DNA from: Acidimicrobiia bacterium
GTDB lineage: Bacteria; Actinomycetota; Acidimicrobiia; Acidimicrobiales; AC-14
Length of the DNA stretch: 40,659 bases
Direction: 5' to 3'
NCBI GenBank assembly: GCA_023265025.1
Contig: JAHFUP010000042.1
Span: 1 to 40,659 of the forward strand
In this document: piece by piece, positions 6,353 to 12,340 of the stretch
How the letters are laid out: the number at the start of each line of letters is the position of its first letter
Numbering within the stretch: the first letter of the stretch is position 1
Notes under the pieces: generated by a model
Told to the model about the DNA's origin: nothing
The model's input: the letters and a program-made list of their open reading frames with translations, nothing else
Database searches by the model: none
Translations under genes and position numbers: made by a program

Positions 6353-6927
6353 GACACCACCGCCCATGACACCCGTGCCACGCCGGCGGACAGCGGGGCC
6401 AGCGCAGCGAACGTGCCGCGGCTGAGGTCGAAGTCGCGCCCTGTCCACGCAGCGGGCCCACGATCGGTACATGTAGCGACGACGCAGCGCCCGCCGGCGC
6501 AGAAGCGCACCCGCGTGCCGAAGGGCAGGCTCCGGTGGGCGAAGGTCAGCCCGTTGGGGTCGTAGCGGTCGCCGTTGGCCGTGTGGCTCCCGGCCTCGTC
6601 GCCGTACCAGCTCACGCTCGCCGAGCCCGGCTGTGACGTCCACCAGGCCTCGTCGTCGTCGTCCTCGGGCGCAGCGACGATGGTCGTCGTGGTCCGCGGC
6701 ACGGTCGGCAGGACGATGGTCGTCGATGGGCCGGCGGTGACTGCCACTGGAGGAGCAGTCACCGCCGGCGAGGTCGAGGTCGGCTCCGAGCCGGGGGGGG
6801 TGTCGGAGCCGACCTCATCCGCCTGGGGGCTGGCGGAGACCGTATCGCGCCGTGCCGGCGCAGCGGGTTGAGAGCACGCCGGCACAATGAGGCCGAGCGC
6901 CACTGTGAACCGATGCCGGCGCCTCAC
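6349..6927 (-). CDS. RlpA-like lipoprotein with double-psi beta-barrel
   Basis: A 192-residue secreted protein starting GTG (GTGA overlap). The N-terminus RRRHRFTVALGLIVPAC looks like a lipoprotein signal with the lipobox Cys at residue 18. A long Thr/Pro/Ser-rich linker follows (20-90), then an RlpA-type domain (about 103-192): SWYGDEAGSHTANGDRYDP, LTFAHRSLPFGTRVRF, CTDRGP and RDFDLSRGTFAAL. Asp155 and Asp167 sit where RlpA proteins have their conserved acidic residues. RlpA enzymes cleave denuded peptidoglycan glycan strands or bind peptidoglycan. It lies among early genes, far from the lysis cluster, so it may remodel the envelope during infection or block superinfection. That role is inference. 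Confidence 0.8.
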   Translation of the reverse strand: MRRRHRFTVALGLIVPACSQPAAPARRDTVSASPQADEVGSDTPPGSEPTSTSPAVTAPPVAVTAGPSTTIVLPTVPRTTTTIVAAPEDDDDEAWWTSQPGSASVSWYGDEAGSHTANGDRYDPNGLTFAHRSLPFGTRVRFCAGGRCVVATCTDRGPAAWTGRDFDLSRGTFAALAPLSAGVARVSWAVVS

Positions 6928-7436
6928 GCGAACACCACGACCCCGCCGCCGGCGGCCAGCTCGAACGCCTTCGTGAAGTCACGGTAGACACGCACGAAGT
7001 AGTCGGCTCCGACGTCCTCCCATTCGGGGAAACCAGTGGTGCCGAAACCAGTGGGGGGCGCGTGTTCGATGAAGTCTGCCGCGAGGTTGGCGCTGGTCCG
7101 AGGCCCGATGGCGCCGGCGCTGTCGGTGAAATTGATCAGCTCTACGAACGGCTGCCCGCGGTAGTTGTCAGGGGAGGCCCACACTTCTGCCGGCGGCACG
7201 CGCAGCATGAGCAGGCTCAGGCGCCGGCGCCACCGGTTGTACGACCCGTACGACCCAGCCCAAAAGTGGAAGATCTCCCCTTGTGGCTCGTACCATCCTG
7301 GTGCAAGACCGTCCAGCCGCTCCGGGTAGTCCTGGCCGTGGACTAACCAGTGATCTTCGTCGTGCTCTCGCTTGCCGGCGAACCAGTGCGGGCACACGAA
7401 CCTGGCGCGGCTGGCCGCCTTCACTGTGAGGCCCAC
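6924..7436 (-). CDS. Conserved hypothetical protein, 170 residues
   Basis: Starts GTG (VGLTVKAASRARFVCPHW). Notable stretches are CPHWFAGKREHDEDHW, FHFWAGSYGSYNRWRRRL, QPFVELINFTDSAGAIGP and, near the end, FTKAFELAAGGGVVVF. The AGSY-G-YN-WR followed by PFVELINF-D--G-IGP pattern recurs in conserved proteins of phages and plasmids whose function is unknown. The GTG overlaps the stop of the repeat protein, and its own stop overlaps the RlpA-like start. It is probably a soluble alpha/beta protein. Confidence 0.7.
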   Translation of the reverse strand: MGLTVKAASRARFVCPHWFAGKREHDEDHWLVHGQDYPERLDGLAPGWYEPQGEIFHFWAGSYGSYNRWRRRLSLLMLRVPPAEVWASPDNYRGQPFVELINFTDSAGAIGPRTSANLAADFIEHAPPTGFGTTGFPEWEDVGADYFVRVYRDFTKAFELAAGGGVVVFA

Positions 7437-7900
7437 TATGACTCCTCCACTCGTGTGAACTTGTGGTCGGCGTCGAGGCGGTAGGCCACGTTGGGCTCGA
7501 TCCCATCCTCGCCCGGGTAGGCGATCTCTGTGCGGTGCCGGTCGCCGCTGTCGTCCCACCACCGAATAGCGATCGTGCCCTTGTCGCCGGCGGTGGCCTT
7601 GCCTCTGTCGCCGGCGGTGGCCGTGCCCCTGTAGCCGGCGGTGGCCGTGCCCCAGTCGCCGGCGGTGGCCGTGCCCTCGTAGCCGGCGGTGGCCGTGCCC
7701 CTGTAGCCGGCGGTGGCCGTGCCCCTGTCGCCGGCGGTGGCCGTGCCTCTGTCGCCGGCGGTGGCCGTGCCCCTGTCGCCGGCGGTGGCCGTGCCCCTGT
7801 CGCCGGCGGTGGCCGTGCCCCTGTCGCCGGCGGTGGCCGTGCCCCTGTCGCCGGCGGTGGCCGTGCCCTCGTAGCCGCCGGCGGCCGTGCAGTTGTCCAT
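7436..7900 (-). CDS. Beta-solenoid octapeptide-repeat protein
   Basis: A 154-residue protein. After MDNCTAAGGYE come about 12 tandem octapeptides of the form G-T-A-T-A-G-[DY]-[RWEK] (residues 12-107), then a non-repeat C-terminal domain (IRWWDDSGDRHRTEIAYPGEDG, PNVAYRLDADHKF). Octapeptides of this A-G-Y-x-S/G-T-x-T type form beta-solenoids like those of ice-nucleation proteins. Similar small repeat proteins with the same WWD...YRLDA tail occur in other phages, with unknown role. The regular Thr/Ala/Gly ladder suggests a stacking or ice/ligand-binding surface. The ATG at 7900 directly follows the RecT-like stop. Confidence 0.8.
   Translation of the reverse strand: MDNCTAAGGYEGTATAGDRGTATAGDRGTATAGDRGTATAGDRGTATAGDRGTATAGDRGTATAGYRGTATAGYEGTATAGDWGTATAGYRGTATAGDRGKATAGDKGTIAIRWWDDSGDRHRTEIAYPGEDGIEPNVAYRLDADHKFTRVEES
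7580..7867 (-). repeat. 24-bp tandem repeat array encoding the octapeptides
   Basis: About 12 head-to-tail units of 24 bp inside the solenoid gene. On the plus strand most read gtggccgtgcccctgtcgcc plus ggcg, with small variations (tcg/tag and c/t changes). The near identity at DNA level shows recent expansion or homogenisation by slippage or recombination, so copy number is likely to vary between relatives and may be collapsed in assemblies. Confidence 0.95.
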
Positions 7901-8791
7901 CTACTCCCCCAGCCAGTCGAGCATGTCGGCTTCGAGCTGCTCGTCGGCGATCTCGGCCATTGACGCCGGCGCCGGCAGGCCGCGTCCACTGGCGAACTCG
8001 GCGGCGGCCGCCAGCATCCGCTCCCGGCTGATGTCGTGCTTGGCGGCCAGCGCCTGCCAGTCCGGGCGACCATCCGGCGTGCGTGGCGTGGACTCGGCCG
8101 CCGACGGGCCATCCTCGACGAGCTCGCCGTCGACCACGTCCTCGTCGGTGTCGCTGAGGTCGGCCAGGACCACCCGGCCGGCGTCGGTCATGGCGTAGCT
8201 CTGAGGTGGGGGCATGCCGAGCATGGCCTCTGGGCACACCCGGTTGGCGCAGCGGGTCCCAGCCCTGGCCACGAGCATGTCCCGCGTGAACCTGGCGTAG
8301 GTCTCGACGGCCACTTCCTTGCCATCCTTCTTCGACCACCGCTTCGTCAGACCTCCACGGATGGCGTCCTCGAGCGTGAACGTGACGCTGTGGACGATGC
8401 TGCTCCCCTTGCGCCGACCGCACACGGTGGCGGACTCGTGCGACTCCCGGGAGACCCACAGCTCATGGCCATGGGCATGGATCTGCGCGGCGATGAGCTG
8501 GTACATGAAGCCGACCGTGCCGTTGACGATGTAGACGAGCTTCAAGGTGGCCGGCGTGAGGTCACGCCCGATGGATGCCAGGACGATGCCGGCGGCGGCG
8601 ATCTCAGCTTCGGCCTGCTCTACGGACTTCTCCGGGAGCCACGGCTTGGCGTGCGCCGCCGACACCGGCTTGTAGGCGTCCGGGATCCACGACACCCGGG
8701 CCAGCCGCTTGGCGACGCGGTCGATCGTGTCGAGACGCTCCTGTGTCAGCGTCGATATCGCTCCCTCGTAGACGACTGGTGCCATGCTCAT
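7901..8791 (-). CDS. RecT-like single-strand annealing protein
   Basis: A 296-residue protein. The order of motifs fits RecT-family annealases: an N-terminal helical segment (LARVSWIPDAYKP), EAEIAAAGIVLASIGRDLTP, then LVYIVNGTVGFMYQLIAAQI and GHELWVSRES (the 'i.Gkp.......... aGH.iw' block), VTFTLEDAIRGGL, and RFTRDMLVARAGTRCANRVC with AMLGMPPP (the usual 'ml.aRA....fpdvi.G' block). An acidic tail follows (DLSDTDEDVVDGELVEDG). RecT proteins pair complementary single strands for phage recombination. No RecE-type exonuclease or SSB gene is visible nearby. ATG at 8791 by ATGA overlap. Confidence 0.75.
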   Translation of the reverse strand: MSMAPVVYEGAISTLTQERLDTIDRVAKRLARVSWIPDAYKPVSAAHAKPWLPEKSVEQAEAEIAAAGIVLASIGRDLTPATLKLVYIVNGTVGFMYQLIAAQIHAHGHELWVSRESHESATVCGRRKGSSIVHSVTFTLEDAIRGGLTKRWSKKDGKEVAVETYARFTRDMLVARAGTRCANRVCPEAMLGMPPPQSYAMTDAGRVVLADLSDTDEDVVDGELVEDGPSAAESTPRTPDGRPDWQALAAKHDISRERMLAAAAEFASGRGLPAPASMAEIADEQLEADMLDWLGE

Positions 8792-9315
8792 TTGTCGCTC
8801 CTTGTCAGGATGGTGATCGCTTCCAACAGCCTCAGCTCGGCGGGAAGCACGCTCCCGGAGCACCGGCCGACCTCGGCGCACATCGCCCGACGCAGCCGGG
8901 CAATGATGTGCTGGTCCGGCGGGTCGATGGCGCCGACCTGGTCCTGTGTCAGCCGGTCCCACTTGATGCCGCGCCAGTTGCGGGCGACCTCGAAGTTGCG
9001 CCGGCTCTCGCCCGTCTCGGGGTCGCCGTAGTGGGCGACACGGATGACGACTCCGCCCCGCGACTCGGTGCCGCTGTCGGTGGCGTCGGCCCCGCGCCAG
9101 GACACCCAGCACCCGGGGACGACCTCGGAGATGTCGAGCATCCGCTGCGGGTTGCGCTGGCCGACGTCGGCGAGGAGTGCTGCAGCGGTGGCCCGTATGC
9201 GCTCGATCACAGTCGGGCACGGCCACTTCTGGCCGCAGAAGCGGCAGCGCGTGAAGTACGGCGGCTCGTCGGGTGGCGGCGTCGCCATGTGCTTGTCGAC
9301 ATCGGTGGCGGTCAT
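8788..9315 (-). CDS. Hypothetical protein with N-terminal Cys motif, before RecT
   Basis: A 175-residue protein. Near the N-terminus FTRCRFCGQKWPCPTV gives three close Cys residues. This motif is common in small actinophage proteins of the 'C..C...WPC.t' type. The rest is mixed, with CWVSWRGADATDSG around 70, a central beta-like stretch (GGVVIRVAHYGDPETGE) and a helical end (AELRLLEAITILTRSDK). It does not look like a nuclease. ATGA coupling to both neighbours places it in the recombination cluster. Function unknown. Confidence 0.65.
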   Translation of the reverse strand: MTATDVDKHMATPPPDEPPYFTRCRFCGQKWPCPTVIERIRATAAALLADVGQRNPQRMLDISEVVPGCWVSWRGADATDSGTESRGGVVIRVAHYGDPETGESRRNFEVARNWRGIKWDRLTQDQVGAIDPPDQHIIARLRRAMCAEVGRCSGSVLPAELRLLEAITILTRSDK

Positions 9316-9572
9316 GACCACCGTGCCGTGATCTCGCCAATGGCCGCGGCCAAGTACGCCGCGGCGCCCTCGGGGTCGGCCTGTGCCTGCTCGGTGGTGA
9401 CCAGGACAGTCGGCGGCTCCCAGCGCTGAGCAGCACGCAGTGCCGCAGGCCGGTGCTCTGGACGGTGGTGGTCCGGGCAATAGACGTCGACCGCGCCAAC
9501 GACCGAGTGGTCGAACAGCCACCCGCCCGGCCACGCCGGCGCCGGGATGCCGCAGACACTGCACACGCTCAT
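9312..9572 (-). CDS. Small Zn-finger hypothetical protein
   Basis: An 86-residue protein. MSVCSVCGIPAPAWPGGWLF has a C-x2-C pair and DVYCPDHHRPEH supplies Cys and His, so a small treble-clef-like zinc site is plausible. The C-terminal half is helical and Ala-rich (ADPEGAAAYLAAAIGE). ATG at 9572 by ATGA overlap with the membrane protein gene. No named family. Confidence 0.65.
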   Translation of the reverse strand: MSVCSVCGIPAPAWPGGWLFDHSVVGAVDVYCPDHHRPEHRPAALRAAQRWEPPTVLVTTEQAQADPEGAAAYLAAAIGEITARWS

Positions 9573-9721
9573 GGCCATCCCCAGATCTGCTCGAGTGCCT
9601 CGTGCGCCGGCGCCGGCCGGCGCCGCGAGCGGGCCCGCTCGTCGATGCGGCCCAGCACGTAGCCGAGCAGCGTTCCGCCGGCGCCGGCGATGGTGGCGCC
9701 CAGGATGAGGACGACGGTCAT
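9569..9721 (-). CDS. Small single-pass membrane protein (50 residues)
   Basis: MTVVLILGATIAGAGGTLLG, then YVLGRIDERARSRRRP. It has an N-terminal Gly-rich hydrophobic segment (residues 2-24) followed by a basic cytoplasmic tail (N-out, C-in by the positive-inside rule). The ATG overlaps the stop of the paralog pair upstream. No family is recognised. The Gly-rich helix could pack as an oligomer. Confidence 0.6.
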   Translation of the reverse strand: MTVVLILGATIAGAGGTLLGYVLGRIDERARSRRRPAPAHEALEQIWGWP

Positions 9722-9909
9722 TCGCCAGCCTCTGGTGGCAACTGCATCTTGTACACCATGGCCCATGTGGACCAGTCAGACGTATCGGCGTTCCGTTCAT
9801 TTCTGGCGGCGACAGCCTCGGCCTGGGAGCGGAAGATGCCGATGGGCTCGCTGGCGACCGCGCAATGCCGGCATCCCTCGTCGATGACGACCCACACCCA
9901 CTCGGTCAT
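9718..9909 (-). CDS. Tandem paralog 2, WVWVVIDEG family
   Basis: A 63-residue protein (MTEWVWVVIDEGCRHCAVAS). It is clearly paralogous to the gene just upstream (9906-10112): both share W-V-W-V-V-I-[DN]-E-G, a Cys-containing loop, EP[IV]GIFR, an Ala/Glu helix and W-A-[MR]-VY-[KR]-MQLP. The pattern looks like a small beta-alpha-beta domain. Function unknown. ATG at 9909 is chosen over the longer reading frame because it overlaps the upstream stop (ATGA). Confidence 0.7.
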   Translation of the reverse strand: MTEWVWVVIDEGCRHCAVASEPIGIFRSQAEAVAARNERNADTSDWSTWAMVYKMQLPPEAGE

Positions 9910-9921
9910 GCCGACTGCCCG
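9906..9921 (-). repeat. Stop/start junction repeat, copy C
   Basis: Plus strand tcatgccgactgcccgag (18 bases, shared with 10109-10126). It encodes the last residues LGQSA and stop of the upstream gene and the ATGA start of the next. Confidence 0.85.
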
Positions 9922-10112
9922 AGGTCTGGCAACTGCATCCGGTACACCCTGGCCCATGTGCATGCTTGGCGGCGAGGCCCGGCATTGGCGTTCAGTGCGC
10001 CGGCGGCTTCCTCTGCCTCGGCCTCGGTGCGGAAGATGCCGACGGGCTCATCACTGATCCCGCATTCCTCGCTGCCCTCGTTGATGACGACCCACACCCA
10101 CTGGTCGATCAT
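9906..10112 (-). CDS. Tandem paralog 1, WVWVVINEG family
   Basis: A 68-residue protein (MIDQWVWVVINEGSEECGIS) paralogous to the next gene downstream over its whole length. It ends in ...QLPDLGQSA; the last residues and the following ATGA are part of a junction sequence also present at the ends of the two genes upstream. The similarity plus the repeated junction indicate tandem duplication. Function unknown. The small size and aromatic strand suggest a compact protein-binding domain. Confidence 0.7.
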   Translation of the reverse strand: MIDQWVWVVINEGSEECGISDEPVGIFRTEAEAEEAAGALNANAGPRRQACTWARVYRMQLPDLGQSA

Positions 10113-10124
10113 GCCGACTGCCCG
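10109..10124 (-). repeat. Stop/start junction repeat, copy B
   Basis: Second copy of tcatgccgactgccc, ending the 62-residue Cys-rich gene (KLGQSA, stop) and starting paralog 1. Confidence 0.85.
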
Positions 10125-10297
10125 AGCTTCGGGAACGTCCGGTAGCCGACTGCCCTTTTACCTCCAGCACGCTCGGCAACCTCGGCCCGAGCCCAACGTG
10201 CCCAGCCACCACAGTCACAGTCACGGAAGTCGCCTGATCCGTGCGCGGGACAGCGAAGGTCATCGCAGGGCGCCCGGTACGCGCCGAATGCCGTCAT
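10109..10297 (-). CDS. Cys-rich hypothetical protein (62 residues)
   Basis: MTAFGAYRAPCDDLRCPAHG is followed by CDCGGWARWARAEVAERAGG and a tail ending KLGQSA. C-x4-C-x2-H and C-x-C could form a zinc knuckle. ATG at 10297 by ATGA overlap. Its last codons and stop form the second copy of the junction repeat (10109-10124). Confidence 0.65.
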   Translation of the reverse strand: MTAFGAYRAPCDDLRCPAHGSGDFRDCDCGGWARWARAEVAERAGGKRAVGYRTFPKLGQSA

Positions 10298-10308
10298 GCC
10301 GACTGCCC
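10294..10308 (-). repeat. Stop/start junction repeat, copy A
   Basis: Third copy (15 bases, tcatgccgactgccc), ending the 56-residue gene (WLGQSA, stop) and starting the Cys-rich gene. Confidence 0.85.
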
Positions 10309-10464
10309 CAGCCAGCGGTCCATCAGGAGCCGGCGTGCGTCGCTGCGATGGACCTGGCACGGGGGGCGGTCTGGCCACATCGGGCCAGCGAGTGCCTCGC
10401 CACACAGCCGGACCGCCTCGGCCTCGACCATCGACTCGAACACAGGGTTGCGAACGGCAATCAT
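10294..10464 (-). CDS. Hypothetical protein (56 residues)
   Basis: MIAVRNPVFESMVEAEAVRL, then CGEALAGPMWPDRPPCQVHR, ending MDRWLGQSA. I chose the ATG at 10464 because it overlaps the stop of a tiny upstream ORF as ATGA; a TTG at 10494 would extend it by ten residues. Two Cys and one His are present but no clear domain. Its end carries the first copy of the GQSA/ATGA junction repeat. Confidence 0.55.
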   Translation of the reverse strand: MIAVRNPVFESMVEAEAVRLCGEALAGPMWPDRPPCQVHRSDARRLLMDRWLGQSA

Positions 10465-10508
10465 CGGCGCCGGCACCGCTTCGACGTATAGCAATCGTCA
10501 ACGGTCAT
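10461..10508 (-). CDS. Tiny leader ORF (15 codons) with good ribosome site
   Basis: MTVDDCYTSKRCRRR, starting at an ATG five bases after GGAGG (plus-strand CCTCC at 10513-10517), the clearest Shine-Dalgarno site in this part of the operon. A second ATG lies at 10511. The stop overlaps the next gene's ATG (ATGA). It may be a real peptide or a leader that loads ribosomes for the downstream chain after the non-coding gap at 10512-10649. Confidence 0.45.
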   Translation of the reverse strand: MTVDDCYTSKRCRRR

Positions 10509-10577
10509 CATGTCCTCCAGATAGTGAGAGCGCCGGCCCCACGACTTCCCCGACGCGGGGGTCAACCCCGGCACTCC

Positions 10578-10630
10578 CGGTCGCGTCAGCACCGCCAGGG
10601 GCGGGCGGCCTAGTGGCGCTGACGCGACCG
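10578..10630. repeat. Long perfect inverted repeat in the gap after the WhiB gene
   Basis: Arms CGGTCGCGTCAGC (10578-10590) and GCTGACGCGACCG (10618-10630) are perfectly complementary over 13 bp, with a 27-base GC-rich loop that can pair partly further. It sits in the only non-coding gap longer than 100 bp within the leftward early chain (10512-10649). No T-run follows on the minus strand, so it is not a standard intrinsic terminator. Candidates are an operator, an RNA attenuator or processing hairpin, or an origin element. Confidence 0.7.
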
Positions 10631-10649
10631 CAATGGCCGCGGTGAATGG

Positions 10650-10943
10650 TCATGATGCCGCCGACTGGTACCGCTCCCGTGCCTCCTGGCGACGTGCCAG
10701 CCGGCGCTCCTCCCGGCGGGCTGCCTGCCGCTCGTTCTGGCTACGCCCGGCCCACACGCCGAGCTGGATGCACACGTCGCGCTCGAGCTCGTCGACGTAG
10801 GCGGCGCACTGGTCGATCACGTCGCAGCCGGCGCAGATCGCCTTCGCCGCGTTCAGCGCCGTGTATCCGCCCTCGAGCGGGAAGAAGACATCGGCCGCGC
10901 CGGAGCACGCCGGCGTGCTCCGCCACACGGGCTGGCCCGTCAT
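10650..10943 (-). CDS. WhiB-family iron-sulfur transcriptional regulator
   Basis: A 97-residue protein with the four WhiB cysteines in correct order: Cys13, then C37-x2-C40-x5-C46 (AICAGCDVIDQC), followed by the diagnostic GVWAG turn (about 62-66) and an Arg-rich C-terminal helix (ERQAARREERRLARR) like the DNA-contacting tail. WhiB proteins bind a 4Fe-4S cluster and act with the host primary sigma factor. The family is confined to actinobacteria and their phages, which fixes the host phylum. Phage WhiB copies are known to repress host whiB genes and affect superinfection. ATG at 10943 by ATGA overlap. Confidence 0.9.
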   Translation of the reverse strand: MTGQPVWRSTPACSGAADVFFPLEGGYTALNAAKAICAGCDVIDQCAAYVDELERDVCIQLGVWAGRSQNERQAARREERRLARRQEARERYQSAAS

Positions 10944-11275
10944 GCCGGGCGCCGCACACACTCGGGCGAGCAGAAGCCGATCACCGGCCGGCCGTCGGGC
11001 AGGCGCCTGGCCAGGCAGCACGGTGCGTCGTCCTTCGACACCGCCGGGCGGACCATGCCAGGGCGCGGCTGAGGCCGAGTGCTGGCGTCTGCCACGACGG
11101 CGGCCAGCCTGCTGGCGGCGGTGACGACGGTGTGCCCGTTGTCGGAGACCCACTGCTCGGCGTCGGCGTGCGACTGGATCGCACCCACGAGCACCCGGTC
11201 GGTAGATGTGGCGACCACGGAGAACCAGGCCGGACGGCCCGGGCCGAACTGCCGGCGCACGATCCGCACGTTCAC
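10940..11275 (-). CDS. Hypothetical protein with C-terminal FCSPEC motif
   Basis: A 111-residue protein starting GTG (VNVRIVRRQFGPGRPAWFSV). An N-terminal beta/alpha region (DAEQWVSDNGHTVVTAASRL) is followed by a late zinc-like motif: APCCLARRLPDGRPVIGFCS then PEC. C-C-x(14)-C-x3-C at the end is like small treble-clef sites. Coupled by GTGA upstream and ATGA to the WhiB gene. Function unknown. Confidence 0.65.
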   Translation of the reverse strand: MNVRIVRRQFGPGRPAWFSVVATSTDRVLVGAIQSHADAEQWVSDNGHTVVTAASRLAAVVADASTRPQPRPGMVRPAVSKDDAPCCLARRLPDGRPVIGFCSPECVRRPA

Positions 11276-11766
11276 GACTCCACCACCTTCGGGCAGTCGA
11301 GGCAGGCTTCGAGCGGGCGCTCGCGTCCAAGCGATGCGACCAGCTCGGCGCACACAGCGGCGACGACTCGTGCTCCCTGCTTGCCCGCAGCGGTGGCTGC
11401 GTAGGCGCGTGGCTCCCATGGCTCTGGGACCCCCGTCGTGGCGACCCACTCGTAGAGCTCGACAGCGAATGCGAGCACCGCATTGAGCCTGCGGCCCATG
11501 CGTGCCAGCGCCTCGAGGTCGTCGTGAGCCAGGGGAGGGGCGCCACCCACGATGGCAGCCCCCTCCCCCGACAGGGTGGGCATGGCCTCCGGCCACTCGT
11601 AGCTGCACCGGCGGCAGTCCCGATGCATGTGCTCGTCGGAGGTGCCTCCGGGCCCATACAGGCAGTCGAGACGCATGCAGCCCACCACGAGCCGGGCCAC
11701 GAAGATCGTCCCGATGTCGCCGTGGCCGCACTTCGGGCAGCTCGCGTTGGCGTCGTACGGGCTCAC
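11272..11766 (-). CDS. Zinc-ribbon hypothetical protein
   Basis: A 164-residue protein starting GTG (VSPYDANASCPKCGHGDIGT). The N-terminus has a zinc ribbon (SCPKCG ... HRDCRRCSYEW) like those that recognise nucleic acid or partner proteins. A helical part follows (DDLEALARMGRRLNAVLAFAVELYEW). The last part contains CAELVASLGRERPLEACLDCP. GTGA overlaps at both ends. It lies early in the leftward operon beside regulators, so a regulatory role is plausible, but I do not recognise a family. Confidence 0.65.
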   Translation of the reverse strand: MSPYDANASCPKCGHGDIGTIFVARLVVGCMRLDCLYGPGGTSDEHMHRDCRRCSYEWPEAMPTLSGEGAAIVGGAPPLAHDDLEALARMGRRLNAVLAFAVELYEWVATTGVPEPWEPRAYAATAAGKQGARVVAAVCAELVASLGRERPLEACLDCPKVVES

Positions 11767-12080
11767 GAGTCGCCAGCCCGAACGCCCATAATGTCCGATA
11801 TGTAAAGCCGGATTCCGGCGCCGGGGGGCGGGCTGTCCGTGTTGCTGTCTGACATTATAGCGTCGTCCGGCGGCGTCCACACATACCCACATGTGCACGA
11901 GACGCGACGACCAGTTCCGGTGGTGGCGATGTGCTCGAAGCCGTCGGGCATCTTCCTGTGTTCCCGGCCGCTGTCGGCAGCGTGCGCCGGCCCGAGATCG
12001 CACGGCTCCACACCGATCCGCCAGCGCGCCTCGACGAGCGTCTCGCCCCGGAGCACAGCGCTGACGAGCTTGGGCTTCAC
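11763..12080 (-). CDS. Hypothetical protein with CTCGYVW motif
   Basis: A 105-residue protein starting GTG (VKPKLVSAVLRGETLVEARW). It has a middle segment IATTGTGRRVSCTCGYVWTP, similar to Cys-Gly-Tyr/Phe-x-Trp knuckles in small phage proteins, and an acidic, Pro-rich tail. A TATAAT hexamer at 11853-11858 (minus strand) lies within it, but I see no matching -35. Second gene of the leftward operon; function unknown. Confidence 0.6.
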   Translation of the reverse strand: MKPKLVSAVLRGETLVEARWRIGVEPCDLGPAHAADSGREHRKMPDGFEHIATTGTGRRVSCTCGYVWTPPDDAIMSDSNTDSPPPGAGIRLYISDIMGVRAGDS

Positions 12081-12280
12081 GCCGCCGCGCCGATCCCGAG
12101 GGCCGTGGCCCAGCCACGGAGGGTGTTGGTCGTGACGTCGATGCGGTACTCGACGTAGAGGCGGCGGGCGGTGGTCTCCCACGAGCCGGTCTCTTGGTAG
12201 ATGTCGGCCAGGATCTGCTCGAGGTTGCCGCCGGCGAGCTGGTCGGCCATCCGGTACTGCGGTGATCGAGGAGCGACCAT
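12077..12280 (-). CDS. Small HTH-type DNA-binding protein, first gene of leftward operon
   Basis: A 67-residue protein. ILADIYQETGSWETTARRLY followed by VEYRIDVTTNTLRGWATALG reads as a helix-turn-helix of the kind 'h..lY.e.gSw..vA..L...yGi.vs..TLr.Wa..lGI'. I chose ATG at 12280 rather than 12292 because it lies exactly seven bases after a good -10 box, where a leaderless actinobacterial transcript would start. As the first gene leaving the divergent promoter region it is a strong candidate for autoregulation of both promoters. Confidence 0.65.
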   Translation of the reverse strand: MVAPRSPQYRMADQLAGGNLEQILADIYQETGSWETTARRLYVEYRIDVTTNTLRGWATALGIGAAA

Positions 12281-12287
12281 GTCCAGC

Positions 12288-12317
12288 ACCATACGCCCGC
12301 CGGCGCCGGCCTGTCAA
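12288..12317 (-). promoter_or_regulatory. Leftward promoter, probably leaderless
   Basis: On the minus strand TTGACA (plus 12312-12317) is a perfect -35 hexamer. After an 18-base spacer comes TATGGT (plus 12288-12293), and seven bases further is the ATG at 12280. That spacing puts the transcription start on or next to the ATG, as in leaderless actinobacterial genes. It drives the first gene of the long leftward chain. Confidence 0.65.
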
Positions 12318-12340
12318 CGGGTTTGTTGGCGAGATTGTTG

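Noticed and set aside
7580-7867. CRISPR-like array
   Set aside because: Units are directly adjacent with no spacers and stay in one reading frame.
7463-7963. Long plus-strand ORF (166 codons) opposite the repeat gene
   Set aside because: It is the antisense shadow of the 24-bp repeats; no start site or coupling, and the minus-strand product has a conserved non-repeat domain.
11788-11858. Inverted 8-base arms ATAATGTC / GACATTAT and a TATAAT hexamer within the gene at 11763-12080, as an internal promoter or operator
   Set aside because: No acceptable -35 hexamer at 16-18 bases (best is TGTGGA), the arms are only 8 bases with a 55-base loop, and both lie in coding sequence with normal amino acid use.
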